DNA of 64,000 bases from Eutreptiella sp. 'Long Island Sound 2002' (taxonomy: Eukaryota > Euglenozoa > Euglenophyceae > Eutreptiales > Eutreptiaceae). The position numbers and the translations under genes are program-made. Shown here in pieces: positions 54,936-64,000 of this stretch. Location: the NCBI GenBank assembly GCA_964036045.1, contig OZ038380.1:64836591-64900590 (forward strand). Reading direction: 5' to 3'. The notes beneath the pieces were generated by a model that was not told the origin of the DNA, ran no database searches, and saw only the letters and a program-made list of their open reading frames with translations. Positions within the stretch are counted from its first letter, which is position 1. Every line of letters starts with the position of its first letter.

Positions 54936-56798
54936 CTACGACAGTTTTCGCTTAAAACCAGCCTTAAGCGACCCCTGCTGCGTTAGCACCAGCAACACAG
55001 ACACAAGGACTTGTTTGTAGTGGTTAGAACCCTTTGGAATTACAAGAGACGGTGGAAAGTTAGGTACACCCCTGCGTGGCCAATGCGCCTGAATTGTACA
55101 AGTAGGCTCAGCACACCACCTAACCCAAGGCACATATACACGCTCTGCGTTCAAGTAAGCAGTTAGCCGCTGACGCACGGAATGGACAAAGGAATTGGGG
55201 TTTTTGCAGACGTTCACCCTGTGACCTACTTTGCGGATAGTGATGAGATGATACCGATCGTCAACATCTTCAATGGTTACTGCACCTCTGTTTTGGCCCT
55301 TCTTTGTCACAAGGCTGGAAAGCAGACTTTCACAAAACTCCTCGGCAAAAGCCTGTCCAGGCATGGCTGTGTGCCATGCAGTGTGGCAAAATAGCGCAGT
55401 TGCAACAGTGCGTTCGTATTTCAAAAGTGTGTTCCCCATGTTCAAACAGTCTAACAAACACATAACAATCTGCAATCCCTCAGAAGCAAAAACACCCGTG
55501 GTGGCCGTCTCCCCGGCCCAATTGCACTGTCTAACGAGGTGACCTAGATATAGTAACATAGGACAGTATTGTGTCAACAGAACCTGTATGGCCTTACACA
55601 CAGCGTAACGGAGGCGTCCTCGCCAATTTACAGGACGTGCCAGCCCAGGGGAATGACATTTTCTGTTAAGGCGCCGTATGTGGGGGCCCATACCCAACAG
55701 CAGTGCGCCAACAGTTATCTCCATTGTGATCAGCTTGGGAAAACAGGGGACTGTGTCACCGCTGCGCAACAAACCTTTACGGAAGAAAGTCACGACCGGC
55801 CAAAATGAGCGAAATGTTTGTGTAACGCAAAACTTGTACGCGTGCCGGAAACCATACAATGTAGGGTGTGACGGCAAGAAAAGCCGGACATTCCAGCCCG
55901 TTGTTTTTTCACTGTACATCATCTTACAAATGCGGTAATGGATGTTCTCATCACATAAAACAGGCACGACTGGTCGAGTGTGCTGCGCCAAGTCCCTAGT
56001 GAATTGCAATAGATTAAGCAGCGAGACGTTGCCGCTCACCTTTTACTTACTTGGACAAAGGGGTCGCCAATGTGGTCTCCTGGCAGGTACAGGGCGAATA
56101 ATGTCAAGCGGCGCCCTAATGTTTCGAACAACAGGTCGCGTGCTTGCAAATCCTAGATCACGCAGGATACGTGCAAATGTTCCCTCAGTGTTCCCGAGCA
56201 TGCGTGCAACAACATAAACACGCCGTTCAAGCTCTTCCAGGCTAGGATGACCATGCCAGTAGCGCGGTGCATCCTTCAGTAGCAACACAGTCAACGCTGT
56301 TGCATTCAGGCTTTTGTCCTTCTTGTCAGGATTTGTGGTAAACTGTTTGTTGTACCAGTTGTCCATCCACAACACAACCCACTGTTGGTTTTTTTTGTTC
56401 CATGTAGTCTGTAACCTGACTGCGGCCTTCTCCTTCAGCGAAGGTGCGCTGTATCGCGCCAGACCTGACCTTGCTAAAATGCGACGCTGCGCCCTACTTC
56501 CCTCTACCGCAACAACTGACTTTGGTCTTCCCTGGTATCGAACTGCGCGGTGGCGCATCAGCAAATAAAGGCGCCAGGCCTCCTCTATCAAAACACCAAC
56601 CAATCTCTTGCCTTCTGCCAAAATCGCCTTTTCAACGCTGCAATGCGTCCGTTCATTTTTGCGCAGACGCGAAAAAAACACAAACAACAATTGCGCGCCC
56701 TCGTCCCCCTGTTTTAGCCCTTCCCACAGTTCTTCTGCCGTGTGGTACGGCGGTTCCTCTGAGCAGACATCGCGGAAACCTCCAGATGCTGCGGCCAC
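54936..56798 (-). pseudogene. Element T DDE-like protein, candidate transposase
   Basis: One frame of about 620 codons broken by a single TAA (56045-56043, reads RPLCPSK-stop-KVSGNV). The start is uncertain: the frame opens upstream near 56840, close to an AG that may be a splice acceptor. Conserved-looking blocks: VVLWMDNWYNK near residue 146, VVPVLCDENIHYRICKMMY near 283, HPTLYGFRHAYKF, LVRQCNWAG and QAFAEEFCESLL near 488. The two Asp blocks and the late Glu block could supply a DDE catalytic triad; this is inference. Beyond the stop TAG 54938-54936, a coiled-coil-like stretch continues in frame to about 54855. I cannot name the family with confidence. Confidence 0.5.
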
Positions 56799-57205
56799 TG
56801 TCTTTTCGCAGGGGCACTGTTGCTGTGAAGAATAATTGCGTAACTGTATCTACGTAAAGATCGCTGTTTAAAAAACTTTCTTGATTTGAAACATCAACCT
56901 GTCACACAGTTTTTGCGCAACCAATTATTATGTGATTCGCTTGTCGCATGCAGCATTTTCGGTTAACTGTAACAGTCTGGTGATCCCACATTTTACTAGT
57001 TAATCCTGATTGCGGTAGCCAGTTGCGGCGCGCTACCATCGCTGTTTGGCAGTGAAGCCAGCGGTGACCACAGTATGAAAACTGGAGATGCCGGCAGGAC
57101 CTATATGGGCGCCCATGCAGCAGCGCCGCATCAGGGGAATGCACATGCTGTGTAGTTGGTGGATCTGTTCCATTTTTGGTTTCTATGAGCGCTTATGACC
57201 TCCAT

Positions 57206-57223
57206 TGCGCGAGGCCTCGCGCA
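57206..57223 (+). repeat. Palindrome copy 8
   Basis: TGCGCGAGGCCTCGCGCA; perfect. Confidence 0.85.
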
Positions 57224-57263
57224 ATGATCACCGAAACTGTAATGTTTCTCATGCGCCGTTCCA

Positions 57264-57281
57264 TGCGCGAGGCCTCGCGCT
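57264..57281 (+). repeat. Palindrome copy 9
   Basis: TGCGCGAGGCCTCGCGCT; one end base differs. Confidence 0.85.
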
Positions 57282-57491
57282 TGAAACTGCAGTTTGTTCC
57301 AGAACGTTCATACTTTCCAAGATTCTTGGGTACACCATTATTGCAGTTTATTCGCTAATAGATCCATCTCTATCAAGCAAGCCTGATAATGGTACTAAGT
57401 TATGTGTATAAATACGACAGGGTTCCATTTTTCGACAACCTGCCTAATGCGCCGTGCTGTAGCACATTAACCTGACACAAATGAACGTCTT

Positions 57492-57509
57492 TGCGCGAGG
57501 CCCCGCGCA
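57492..57509 (+). repeat. Palindrome copy 10
   Basis: TGCGCGAGGCCCCGCGCA; one difference. Confidence 0.85.
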
Positions 57510-57676
57510 AGGAATGGTCACCAAACAATACTTTTCCCTGTCTCGCCCATGGGACACGTCATTCTTATAGAAATATTTATTCCGCCATACTTGTTTGCGA
57601 CGGTTCTAAAATATCCATCAAAACAACTTTTTTTGATGCCTTTGGAAACCTGTCATTTTCCTACCTTTTCCTTCGT

Positions 57677-57705
57677 TTTTGACCATGCAACTTGAGCCAC
57701 CTAAG
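57677..57705 (-). repeat. Right terminal inverted repeat of element T
   Basis: On the minus strand begins CTTAGGTGGCTCAAGTTGCA; 27 of 29 bases match the left terminus. Confidence 0.65.
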
Positions 57706-57706
57706 A

Positions 57707-57710
57707 GGAA
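57707..57710 (+). repeat. Possible 4-bp target duplication, right, of element T
   Basis: GGAA, same as 51207-51210. Confidence 0.35.
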
Positions 57711-57752
57711 GAGGGAGGGGGGGCAGGAGGCCCTGAGGCCGGTGATGTGGTA

Positions 57753-58136
57753 TCAGAGGCCTCTGGTGTGGGACGCGTCCATGACGGTGTGGTGGATTGG
57801 ATTGCGTGTGGTGGAGAGCATTGCTTCGGAAAAAGCCTCGTTTGTTGAGGCCGGGCCGTCCCTGTTGAGGTACCTGACTGCGGTGTTCACCAGGGCCATG
57901 CAAAGGGAAAAAGTGAAGTGGCGGAGTCCCAAGCCTCCCTCGTGGCGGGGGGTGTAGCGGGCCTTAGCAGAGACGAGTCGGGGAATCCTGTTGGCTTTCT
58001 TCGGGGAGGGGTGGTGCGCAATATTGGGCCAGATCATGGCCTGGAGGACTCCGAACTCGTTCAGGGCCAGGTGGTGTGCCATGAGGCGGTAGGAGAGAAT
58101 AGAAATGAGTCCGACGTTTGGAGGAAGAACGAGCAA
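57753..58136 (-). pseudogene. LINE-like reverse transcriptase C-terminal fragment
   Basis: Read from 58136 down: ILSYRLMAHHLALNEFGVLQ, then ARYTPRHEGGLGLRHFTFSL. The EGGLGL motif is characteristic of the region just after the RT domain of non-LTR elements. It ends at a TGA (57753). On the minus strand it precedes the RNase H part at 49386-51206, with element T between, so the two are probably one LINE copy. No RT catalytic box was found upstream. Confidence 0.5.
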
Positions 58137-60301
58137 AGCTCGGTAGAGTATGGCAGGGACCCGCTGAGATCATTGACAACAACTCTGACTCCCTGGGGTG
58201 GAGCAGGACCTATCGGTCGAACGGCTGAAGCCCTTCGTGAAGCTCCGTGACAGAGGTCAGCCCCCACTGCACTACTATGCCGATCGTTGTGAAGTTCACG
58301 ACGATTCGTACGTGGTGGAGGTGGTGGACAAGCATGAAAGGCGTGGAAACGGGGCCATTCGCCGCGAAAAACGCGCCCGCCAACCTTTTCCCGCTGACAA
58401 GCCTTAGTGGTATGTTAACTTTCGAGATCATGCCCGCCTGGAATGGCACCGCCCCCCAGGTCTTCTCCACGACATCAACAGTACGTGGATGAAATATAAT
58501 ATGCACCATGGACTCCACGTGGGCTTCAGTCACTCTAATGTGCAAAGCGTCCAAGTGGATGATTTTCCATTTCAATGGCGACTGGTGGGTCAACCTTCCT
58601 TGCTCTCGGCCGCCTGAGCCTGACCCTGAGCCTGAGCATTGAGCCTGAGCCTGAGCCTGTGCCTCAGCACAAGCCTTAGGGGGGGTCTTTGGTTGATACC
58701 CTCTGGAATGGGTGGAATGGAGGAACCTCCCAAGGGAATGGTGAACCAGTTCGGACTGCAAATGGTGGTGCATCGCCCTTCCTGTCCCTGTACGCGGACA
58801 CGATCCTGATGTATTAATGAGTTCACCGGACCCAAGATTGTGCCTACTTCTGCTGACGATGTTTGGTCCCTACTTGCAGACCGACTGATCTGAACCCCAA
58901 TGCTTTTTTCTATTTTTTCCCCCCCTGTTGCACATGGGCTCTCCCGGGATCGGGGAGTGGTAAGCACCTTTTTGTACAGCGTTTCGGGTCAGTGGTCATC
59001 AGGTTTCTCATCATTGTGGTTAGTATGTTATGTCGGTGAGCCGTTGCAACCGGCCAAAACCACAGTTTGCCTGTTGCCTAGGAGACAAGTCTGGCCAAGA
59101 TGGTTCCTCGTGCAGCAGATGCGCCTGAAATGAGCAGCCGCAATGACGCCAAGGTGCAGACGGTATTTGCCCTTGGAAGAACGTGCAGCTGCGAGCAGGG
59201 TAAGGACGTGGCGTCGAAACTCCGTTCCTGTTTCTACGTCGACTCACATCCTGCTGGACATTCTAGAGGGCAGTACAGTTGCCGAGTCCAGGAGTGCACG
59301 CAGAGACACACATTGTCGAACAGCTGAGAGGTGGTCTGCGACTCGCTGTCTCACAATGGCTTAGTTCCTAATCGGCCTAGTAGACGGGCGTGATGTGCAC
59401 AGGCCACCCGGATTGTATGCCCCCGGCACTCCCTGTTCTAGCTATGACAGCCTATGACGCTCCGAGGTGCCTCGGCATGGAGAGAGTGTTGATGTGCACC
59501 TCTTCCAGTGCTGTGCAACCAGACGTGGATCCGTGCATGTGTCTCTTTGTTGTGTTGTTTGGTTACTCCCCGCCCTTCCTCGCTTGTCTCTCCAATTTTC
59601 TTGGCGTCTCGCCCCGTTGACACACCGTTGAGCCGGCATTGACTGTTTGCCCTCCTCAGGAGTGACCGTCGCAGCCAGCAGTGGATGTGAGTTGTGTTTT
59701 TTGCAGTGACAGGGAGATTGCACATTGCGAAATGCTGTTACAGCGAGTCCTGAGGTTCCCTGAGTGTCGAATCTGAGTTGTGTGGGTGCGGTTACAGGAA
59801 CTCAAATCCTGAACTCAGGTGCCTCTAGGAGAATTATACAGACCTAACACACATTGTACGTGGGCGTCAACCTTATTCCTGGCGCACAATTATGGGTTAA
59901 AAGGCACCTGAAAAAAGGCAATGGCCAATTAGTGCAGGTAAGGCAGTTGCCAAGGCTGGAGGAAGGTACCTGATGCCACAGATGTGTGCAACCTGTGTGA
60001 TCACACCCTGGTAACCTCGAGCGCCAGAAGGTCCCCTACAGGGGGGCAATAACCAAGCTGCGGCACCCTCTGGGCTGAATCCCAGCCGTTGAGTTTTGTT
60101 TCCAGGTTACCAGCCTGTTTTTGGGGTCTACCCCCAAGTGATATGTAGGTAATTTCTGTTGCGGCTACTGTAGTCACTGCTGTGTGCATTGCTGAGTGCC
60201 ATACGGGGGGGTCACCTGCAATGGTGTCATGTTTCTCCTGTTTGTGTGCAGACCACATGTCTGGGCTGGCGAGGGAGAAGCGCAGCACAGCAGGGAACAC
60301 A
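58137..60301. other. Unassigned region
   Basis: No convincing gene on either strand. Open frames (for example 58210-58773 minus) show no family motif. A CTGAGC-type hexanucleotide repeat is at 58613-58667. Confidence 0.35.
58613..58667 (+). repeat. Hexanucleotide repeat
   Basis: About nine imperfect copies of CTGAGC; read on the other strand it would encode an Ala/Gln stretch. Confidence 0.8.
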
Positions 60302-60671
60302 GTGTAATAGGTCAGGGCCATGTGCCTCTTGTGTGGCCCTTGGCCTTAACAAGAGAGGGCTGGCGCGAGCGACCATCAGCGCAGCTAACAGTAACGATCA
60401 GAGTGAGAGAAGACAGAACAGTGAGAGAAGAGATTTTGTAGGAAAATCAAGTTTTCTAAGATTGTTCTGTGGGAGTTCTTTATTATTTAATTCATAGGAT
60501 TTGGTCAGCGCACTCACGGTGTAAATACTCTTTTGTACCCTAGGTGTATGTTTCTGTGCGGGGGTGGCAAAGTCCCCCATGGGCCGCGATCAACGCCGCC
60601 CACAATCGCTCAGCCAACCAAGGAACCACGGACAATAAGGGGAAAGACACCAGAGTGAAGGAGTTGTATTC

Positions 60672-60884
60672 ATGCATGCACTGTTGAGGGAGGAGGACCA
60701 AGGAGGCAACTGGGTGTATTTTGATTTTGATAAAGGTTTTTCGCACAGTCGGAGAGCAAAAAACGTCGTGGAGGAATCTAGTTCAGTTGTACGTGAGATA
60801 GTACAGATTTTGCGAAGGCACAAAAGAATCAGCGGCATTGGCAGTCTTGGAGACAAGGAAAATTATGAGCCCAAAAGGCTATGA
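60672..60884 (+). other. Possible upstream exon in unit 1
   Basis: Encodes HALLREEDQGGNWVYFDFDK and ends KENYEPKRL. In unit 2 a one-base loss near 62580 changes the frame after FDEGF, so which unit keeps the original frame is unclear. Confidence 0.35.
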
Positions 60885-60949
60885 AAACTCATAGTCTAAA
60901 ACATGGTAGATTCAAAAGAGTTCTGATCCTGTGTGTTTTTTCGACAGCT

Positions 60950-61438
60950 ATGGGAGCCAAGCGCCGCAAGGAGAGAGTGCAGCGCGACGCTGCCAAGAAG
61001 GTTTTACATCGAGCGCCGGCTGAGCAACAGGAGGATGAAGAGACAGATGATGAGCGACGCCGTCGTTACCACCGCGAGCAAGATGAGCTTAGCGACGAAG
61101 TGCAAGAGCTGAGAAGGAAGCTGGCGAAGGTTTCCAAGGCGAACAGATATTGGCGGCGACGCGCGGCAAGAAGAGAGAGACGAGTTGAGGACCTGGAGCA
61201 CGAAGTGAACGCGCTACGCGAGACTTGTGAGTTGCAGAAGACAACCGGGATGTCACGAAGTTTACGAGTTGTGTCAACACTTACTGGTGGGCCAGTGTTG
61301 GCGAGCATGATGCCACAAGTTCAAACAGGGAGAGGTGGCAAAAGGGGGTACCGGGCAAGATATGGGAGACGCAAGTCAAGTTCGGAGGGTGGATTTAGTG
61401 CACAGGAGCAACAATCAGTGACAATGAATTGCCGTTAA
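60950..61438 (+). CDS. Basic coiled-coil protein, array unit 1
   Basis: ATG 60950 follows a strong splice-acceptor-like TTTTTTCGACAG, so this may be the second exon of a longer gene. Protein of 162 codons: Lys/Arg-rich N-terminus (GAKRRKERVQRDAAKK), an acidic patch, then a charged coiled coil (DELSDEVQELRRKLAKVSKA, RRVEDLEHEVNALRETCELQ). It ends in a Gly/Arg/Ser-rich tail and TAA at 61438. The arrangement recalls basic-zipper or nucleic-acid-binding gag-like proteins, but no family is recognised. Strong conservation with unit 2 may reflect recent duplication only. Confidence 0.5.
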   Translation: MGAKRRKERVQRDAAKKVLHRAPAEQQEDEETDDERRRRYHREQDELSDEVQELRRKLAKVSKANRYWRRRAARRERRVEDLEHEVNALRETCELQKTTGMSRSLRVVSTLTGGPVLASMMPQVQTGRGGKRGYRARYGRRKSSSEGGFSAQEQQSVTMNCR

Positions 61439-62011
61439 CGAACGCCGACGCCACGGCCGCGCTGGACAGGTCTTCGCAGACTTGAACGATTGCCAGCGGG
61501 ACCTCGACGACACTAGTGCCCTAAAGTGTGGTACTGTACGAATGTACTGCAGGGAGCAGCTTCAGTAAGTTTTTGATCCTTCAGAGAAGAGCCCTGGTAC
61601 GGGCTTGTGAGGTATATATGCTTAAGCTTGTGCAAGTGCCCTGACACGTCATGAGTGCCCTTGGTGGCACCTTCAGGGCCATTTTTTGGTGGCGTGCACC
61701 CTGACGGCCATTCTTTGGTGGCGTGTGATGAGGCAGCAGTGTTAGGCGAGTGAACAGTGGTTTGTTTTTGTTTGCTGTTGGCAGTGTGACGCACGGCAGG
61801 TTTGGCTAGATGAAAGTGGCTGTTGGTTGGTTGCGGTTGTGTAAGAATGTGCAAAATGATTCATGCATCCAAAATGACTTTTGTGCCATTGTATTGGGAG
61901 GTCCTGAAAGCTACCTGAGCGGTGCTGGGTTGTTGCATATATATGCAGCTTTGCTCTGTTTTTCCTCCTTTTTGCTGGGGGATCTGTATTTGTCAGCGGA
62001 GTAGTGCTACT
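61439..62011. other. Non-coding tail of array unit 1
   Basis: No gene seen. It contains two imperfect copies of a GGCCATTYTTTGGTGGCGTG word near 61678 and 61708. Confidence 0.5.
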
Positions 62012-62074
62012 CTGTGAAGGGAGAGCGCTGCTCTGTGAAGGGAGAGCGTTGCCCTGTGAAGGGAGAGCGCAAGC
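62012..62074 (+). repeat. 21-bp minisatellite, unit 1
   Basis: Three copies of CTGTGAAGGGAGAGCG-containing 21-mers; the same triplet recurs in unit 2 near 63855-63915. Confidence 0.85.
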
Positions 62075-62406
62075 CGCGCTGTTAGGTCTTATCCAGGCGC
62101 CCCACTCCGTCTTGCGGAGTCGTGGTGCTGGGATAGTGAAGGGAGTGTAATAGGTCAGGGCCATGTGCCTCTTGTGTGGCCCTTGGCCTTGACAAGTAAG
62201 GGCTCGCGCGAGCGACCATCAGCGCAGCTAACAGTAACAATCAGAGTGAGAGAAGGCAGAACAGTGAGAGAAGAGACTTTGTAGGAAAATCAAGTTTTCT
62301 AAGATTGTTCTGTGGGAGTTATTTATTATTTAATTTATAGGATTTGGTCAGCGCACTCACAGTGTAAATACGCTTTTGTACTCTAGGTGTATGTTTCCGT
62401 GCGGGG

Positions 62407-63279
62407 GTGGCAAAGTCCCCCAAGGGCCGCAATCAACGCCGCCCACAATCGCTCAGCCAACCAAGGAACCACAGACAACAAGGGGAAAGACACCAGAGTG
62501 AAGGAGTTGTTTTCATGCATGCACTGTTGAGGGAGGAGGACCAAGGAGGCAACTGGGTGTATTTTGATTTTGATGAAGGTTTTGGCAGAGTCGGAGAGCA
62601 AAAAACGTCGTGGAGGAATCGAGTTCAGTTGTACGCGAGAGAGTACAGATGTTGCGAAGGCACAAAAGAATCAGCGGCATTGGCAGTCTTGGAGACAAGG
62701 AAAATTATGAGCCCAAAGGCTATGAAAACTCATAGTCTAAAACATGGTAGCTTCGCAAGAGTTCTGATCCTGTGTGTTTTTTCGACAGCTTTGGGAGCCA
62801 AGCGCCGCAAGGAGAGAGTGCAGCGCAACGCTGCCAAGAAGGTTTTACATGGAGCGCCGGCTGAGCAACAGGAGGATGAAGAGACAGATGATGAGCGACG
62901 CTGTCGTTACCACCGCGAGCAAGATGAGCTTCGCGACGAAGTGCAAGAGCTGAGAAGGAAGCTGGCGAAGGTTTCCAAGGCGAACAGGTATTGGCGGCGA
63001 CGCGCGGCAAGAAGAGAGAGACGAGTTGAGGACCTAGAGCACGAAGTGAACGCGCTACGCGAGACTTGTGAGTTGCAGAAGACAACTGAGATGTCACGAA
63101 GTTTACGAGTTGTGTCAACACTTACTGGTGGGCCAGTGTTGGCAAGCATGATGCCACGAGTTCAAACAAGGAGAGGTGGCAAAAGAGGGTACCGCGCAAG
63201 ATATGGGAGACGCAAGTCAAGTTCGGAGGGTGGATTTAGTGCACAGGAGCAACAATCAGTGACAATGAATTGCCGTTAA
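62407..63279 (+). CDS. Basic coiled-coil protein, array unit 2
   Basis: Counterpart of 60950-61438. Here one frame stays open for 290 codons from 62407 because of small indels, and the ATG of unit 1 is TTG (near 62793). An upstream Met in MKTHSLKHG (near 62722) also exists, followed by a hydrophobic RVLILCVFSTALGA that could be mistaken for a signal peptide but overlaps the putative splice acceptor. The coiled coil and basic tail are the same with a few substitutions. Confidence 0.45.
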   Translation: MAKSPKGRNQRRPQSLSQPRNHRQQGERHQSEGVVFMHALLREEDQGGNWVYFDFDEGFGRVGEQKTSWRNRVQLYAREYRCCEGTKESAALAVLETRKIMSPKAMKTHSLKHGSFARVLILCVFSTALGAKRRKERVQRNAAKKVLHGAPAEQQEDEETDDERRCRYHREQDELRDEVQELRRKLAKVSKANRYWRRRAARRERRVEDLEHEVNALRETCELQKTTEMSRSLRVVSTLTGGPVLASMMPRVQTRRGGKRGYRARYGRRKSSSEGGFSAQEQQSVTMNCR

Positions 63280-64000
63280 CGAACGCCGACGCCACGGCCG
63301 CGCTGGGCAGGTCTTTGCAGACTTGAACGATTGTCAGCGGCACCGCGAGGACACTAGTGCCCTAAAGTGTGGCACTGTACGAATGTACTGCAGGGAGCAG
63401 CTTCACTAAGTTCTTGATCTTTCGGAGAAGAGCCCTGGTACGGGCTTGTGAGGTATATATGCTTAAGCTTGTGCAAGTCTCCTGACACGTCATGAGTGCC
63501 CTTGGTGGCACCTTCAGGGCCATTTTTTGTTGGCGTGCACCCTGACGGCTATTTTTTGGTGGCGTGTGATGAGGCAGCAGTGTTAGGCGAGTGAACAGTG
63601 GTTTGTTTTTGTTTGCTGTTGGCAGTGTGAGGCACGGCAGGTTTAGCTGGATGAAAGTGGCTGTTGGTTGGTTGCGGTTGTGTAAGAATGTGCAAAATGA
63701 TTCAAGCATCCAAAATGACTTTTGTGCCATTGTATTGAGAGGTCCTGAAAACTACCTGAGCGGTGTTGGGTTGTTGCATATATATGCAGCTTTGCTCTGT
63801 TTTTCCTCCTTTTTGCCGGGGGATCTGTATTTGTCAGCGGAGTAGTGCTAATCTGCGAAGGGAGAGCGCTGCTCTGTGAAGGGAGAGCGTTGCCCTGTGA
63901 AGGGAGAGCGCAAGTCGCGCTGTTAGGTCTTATCCAGGCGCCCCACTCCGTCTTGCGGAGTCGTGGTGCTGGGGTAGTGAAAAGAGTGTAATAGGTCAGG

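Larger units (their letters stand above)
56840..57676. other. 5' region of element T upstream of the DDE-like gene
   Basis: No gene is clear. It may hold a first exon and the promoter. Three palindrome copies lie here. Confidence 0.4.
51211..57706 (-). mobile_element. Element T: putative DNA transposon with two intron-bearing or long genes
   Basis: A 6.5-kb segment with 29-bp inverted termini (27/29) and flanking GGAA. Both genes are on the minus strand: a DDE-like protein gene (54936-56798) and a ParB/sulfiredoxin-like gene (51712-54613). Ten copies of an 18-bp palindrome occur in its non-coding parts and nowhere else that I saw in the window. LINE-like sequence of the same strand flanks it on both sides (RT C-terminus on the right, RNase H on the left), consistent with insertion into a LINE copy. 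Confidence 0.6.
60302..64000 (+). repeat. Tandem array of 1.84-kb units
   Basis: GTGTAATAGGTCAGG starts units at 60302, 62145 and 63986 (periods 1843 and 1841). Two complete units are highly similar throughout, and the third runs off the window. Each contains a leader, a coiled-coil ORF, a non-coding tail with a 21-bp minisatellite, and a hairpin ACTCCGTCTTGCGGAGT near the unit end. This could be a macrosatellite or tandem copies of a small retroelement sharing terminal repeats. Confidence 0.9.

Noticed and set aside
7476-56045. Reassigned stop codons (UAG/UAA as Gln) to explain in-frame stops in pol and element T genes
   Set aside because: All three stop codons interrupt reading frames, and sister copies show Trp, Gln, Arg or Glu at the sites. 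Ordinary decay explains them, and the intact DIRS ORFs end at normal TAG and TAA.
51561-57509. The ten palindromes as a CRISPR array
   Set aside because: Spacing is irregular (tens to thousands of bases), repeats are 18-bp perfect palindromes, and the context is a eukaryotic element with introns.
58210-58773. 187-codon minus-strand frame as a gene
   Set aside because: Partly a hexanucleotide repeat, no family motif, and overlapping open frames on the other strand.
62722-62800. Signal peptide RVLILCVFSTALGA in the array protein
   Set aside because: The segment overlaps a strong polypyrimidine-AG acceptor (TTTTTTCGACAG) and unit 1 has an ATG right after it, so it is more likely intronic.

Overview
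The window is eukaryotic and appears to consist almost entirely of transposable elements. I found no host housekeeping gene, rRNA operon or prokaryotic operon. Evidence for a eukaryote: Ty3/Gypsy-type pol genes with chromodomain-like C-termini, a DIRS-type tyrosine-recombinase retroelement, non-LTR retrotransposon remnants, a primer-binding site matching initiator tRNA-Met, and GT-AG introns of 67-74 bp. The density of nested elements suggests a large, repeat-rich genome, perhaps an alga or other protist, but the lineage cannot be fixed from this sequence.

Layout. 1-1751: 3' end of a LINE-like element (RNase H, zinc knuckle, Pro-rich tail), + strand. 1859-9420: Gypsy/chromovirus element A (gag, protease, RT, RNase H, integrase, chromodomain) with a few stops and frameshifts. 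9550-14114: a DIRS-like element with three open ORFs, the best preserved element here. 14128-18300: unassigned, repeat-like. 18377-48850: Gypsy-like element E, whose gag is cut at 20337 by a second LTR element (B/D, 20338-42773). B/D is itself cut at 25464 by a third insertion (X, 25465-36626). This makes a three-deep nest, and E's gag reading frame resumes exactly after the outer insertion. In X the gag-pol body (C) is inverted relative to the outer LTR ends.

49386-58136: a second LINE-like copy on the - strand, split by a 6.5-kb segment (element T, 51211-57706). T has 29-bp inverted termini (27/29 identical). It carries two minus-strand genes. One encodes a protein of about 620 codons with Asp/Asp-Glu blocks suggestive of a DDE transposase. 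The other is a multi-exon gene with a ParB/sulfiredoxin-like domain. Ten copies of a palindrome, consensus TGCGCGAGGCCTCGCGCA, lie only in T's non-coding parts, three of them at the same place inside short introns. I consider T the best candidate for an undescribed system.

60302-64000: a tandem array of units of about 1.84 kb (two complete plus the start of a third), each encoding a basic coiled-coil protein.

Most elements are decayed by in-frame stops, frameshifts and catalytic-site losses. The DIRS element is open throughout, and T has only a handful of stops.
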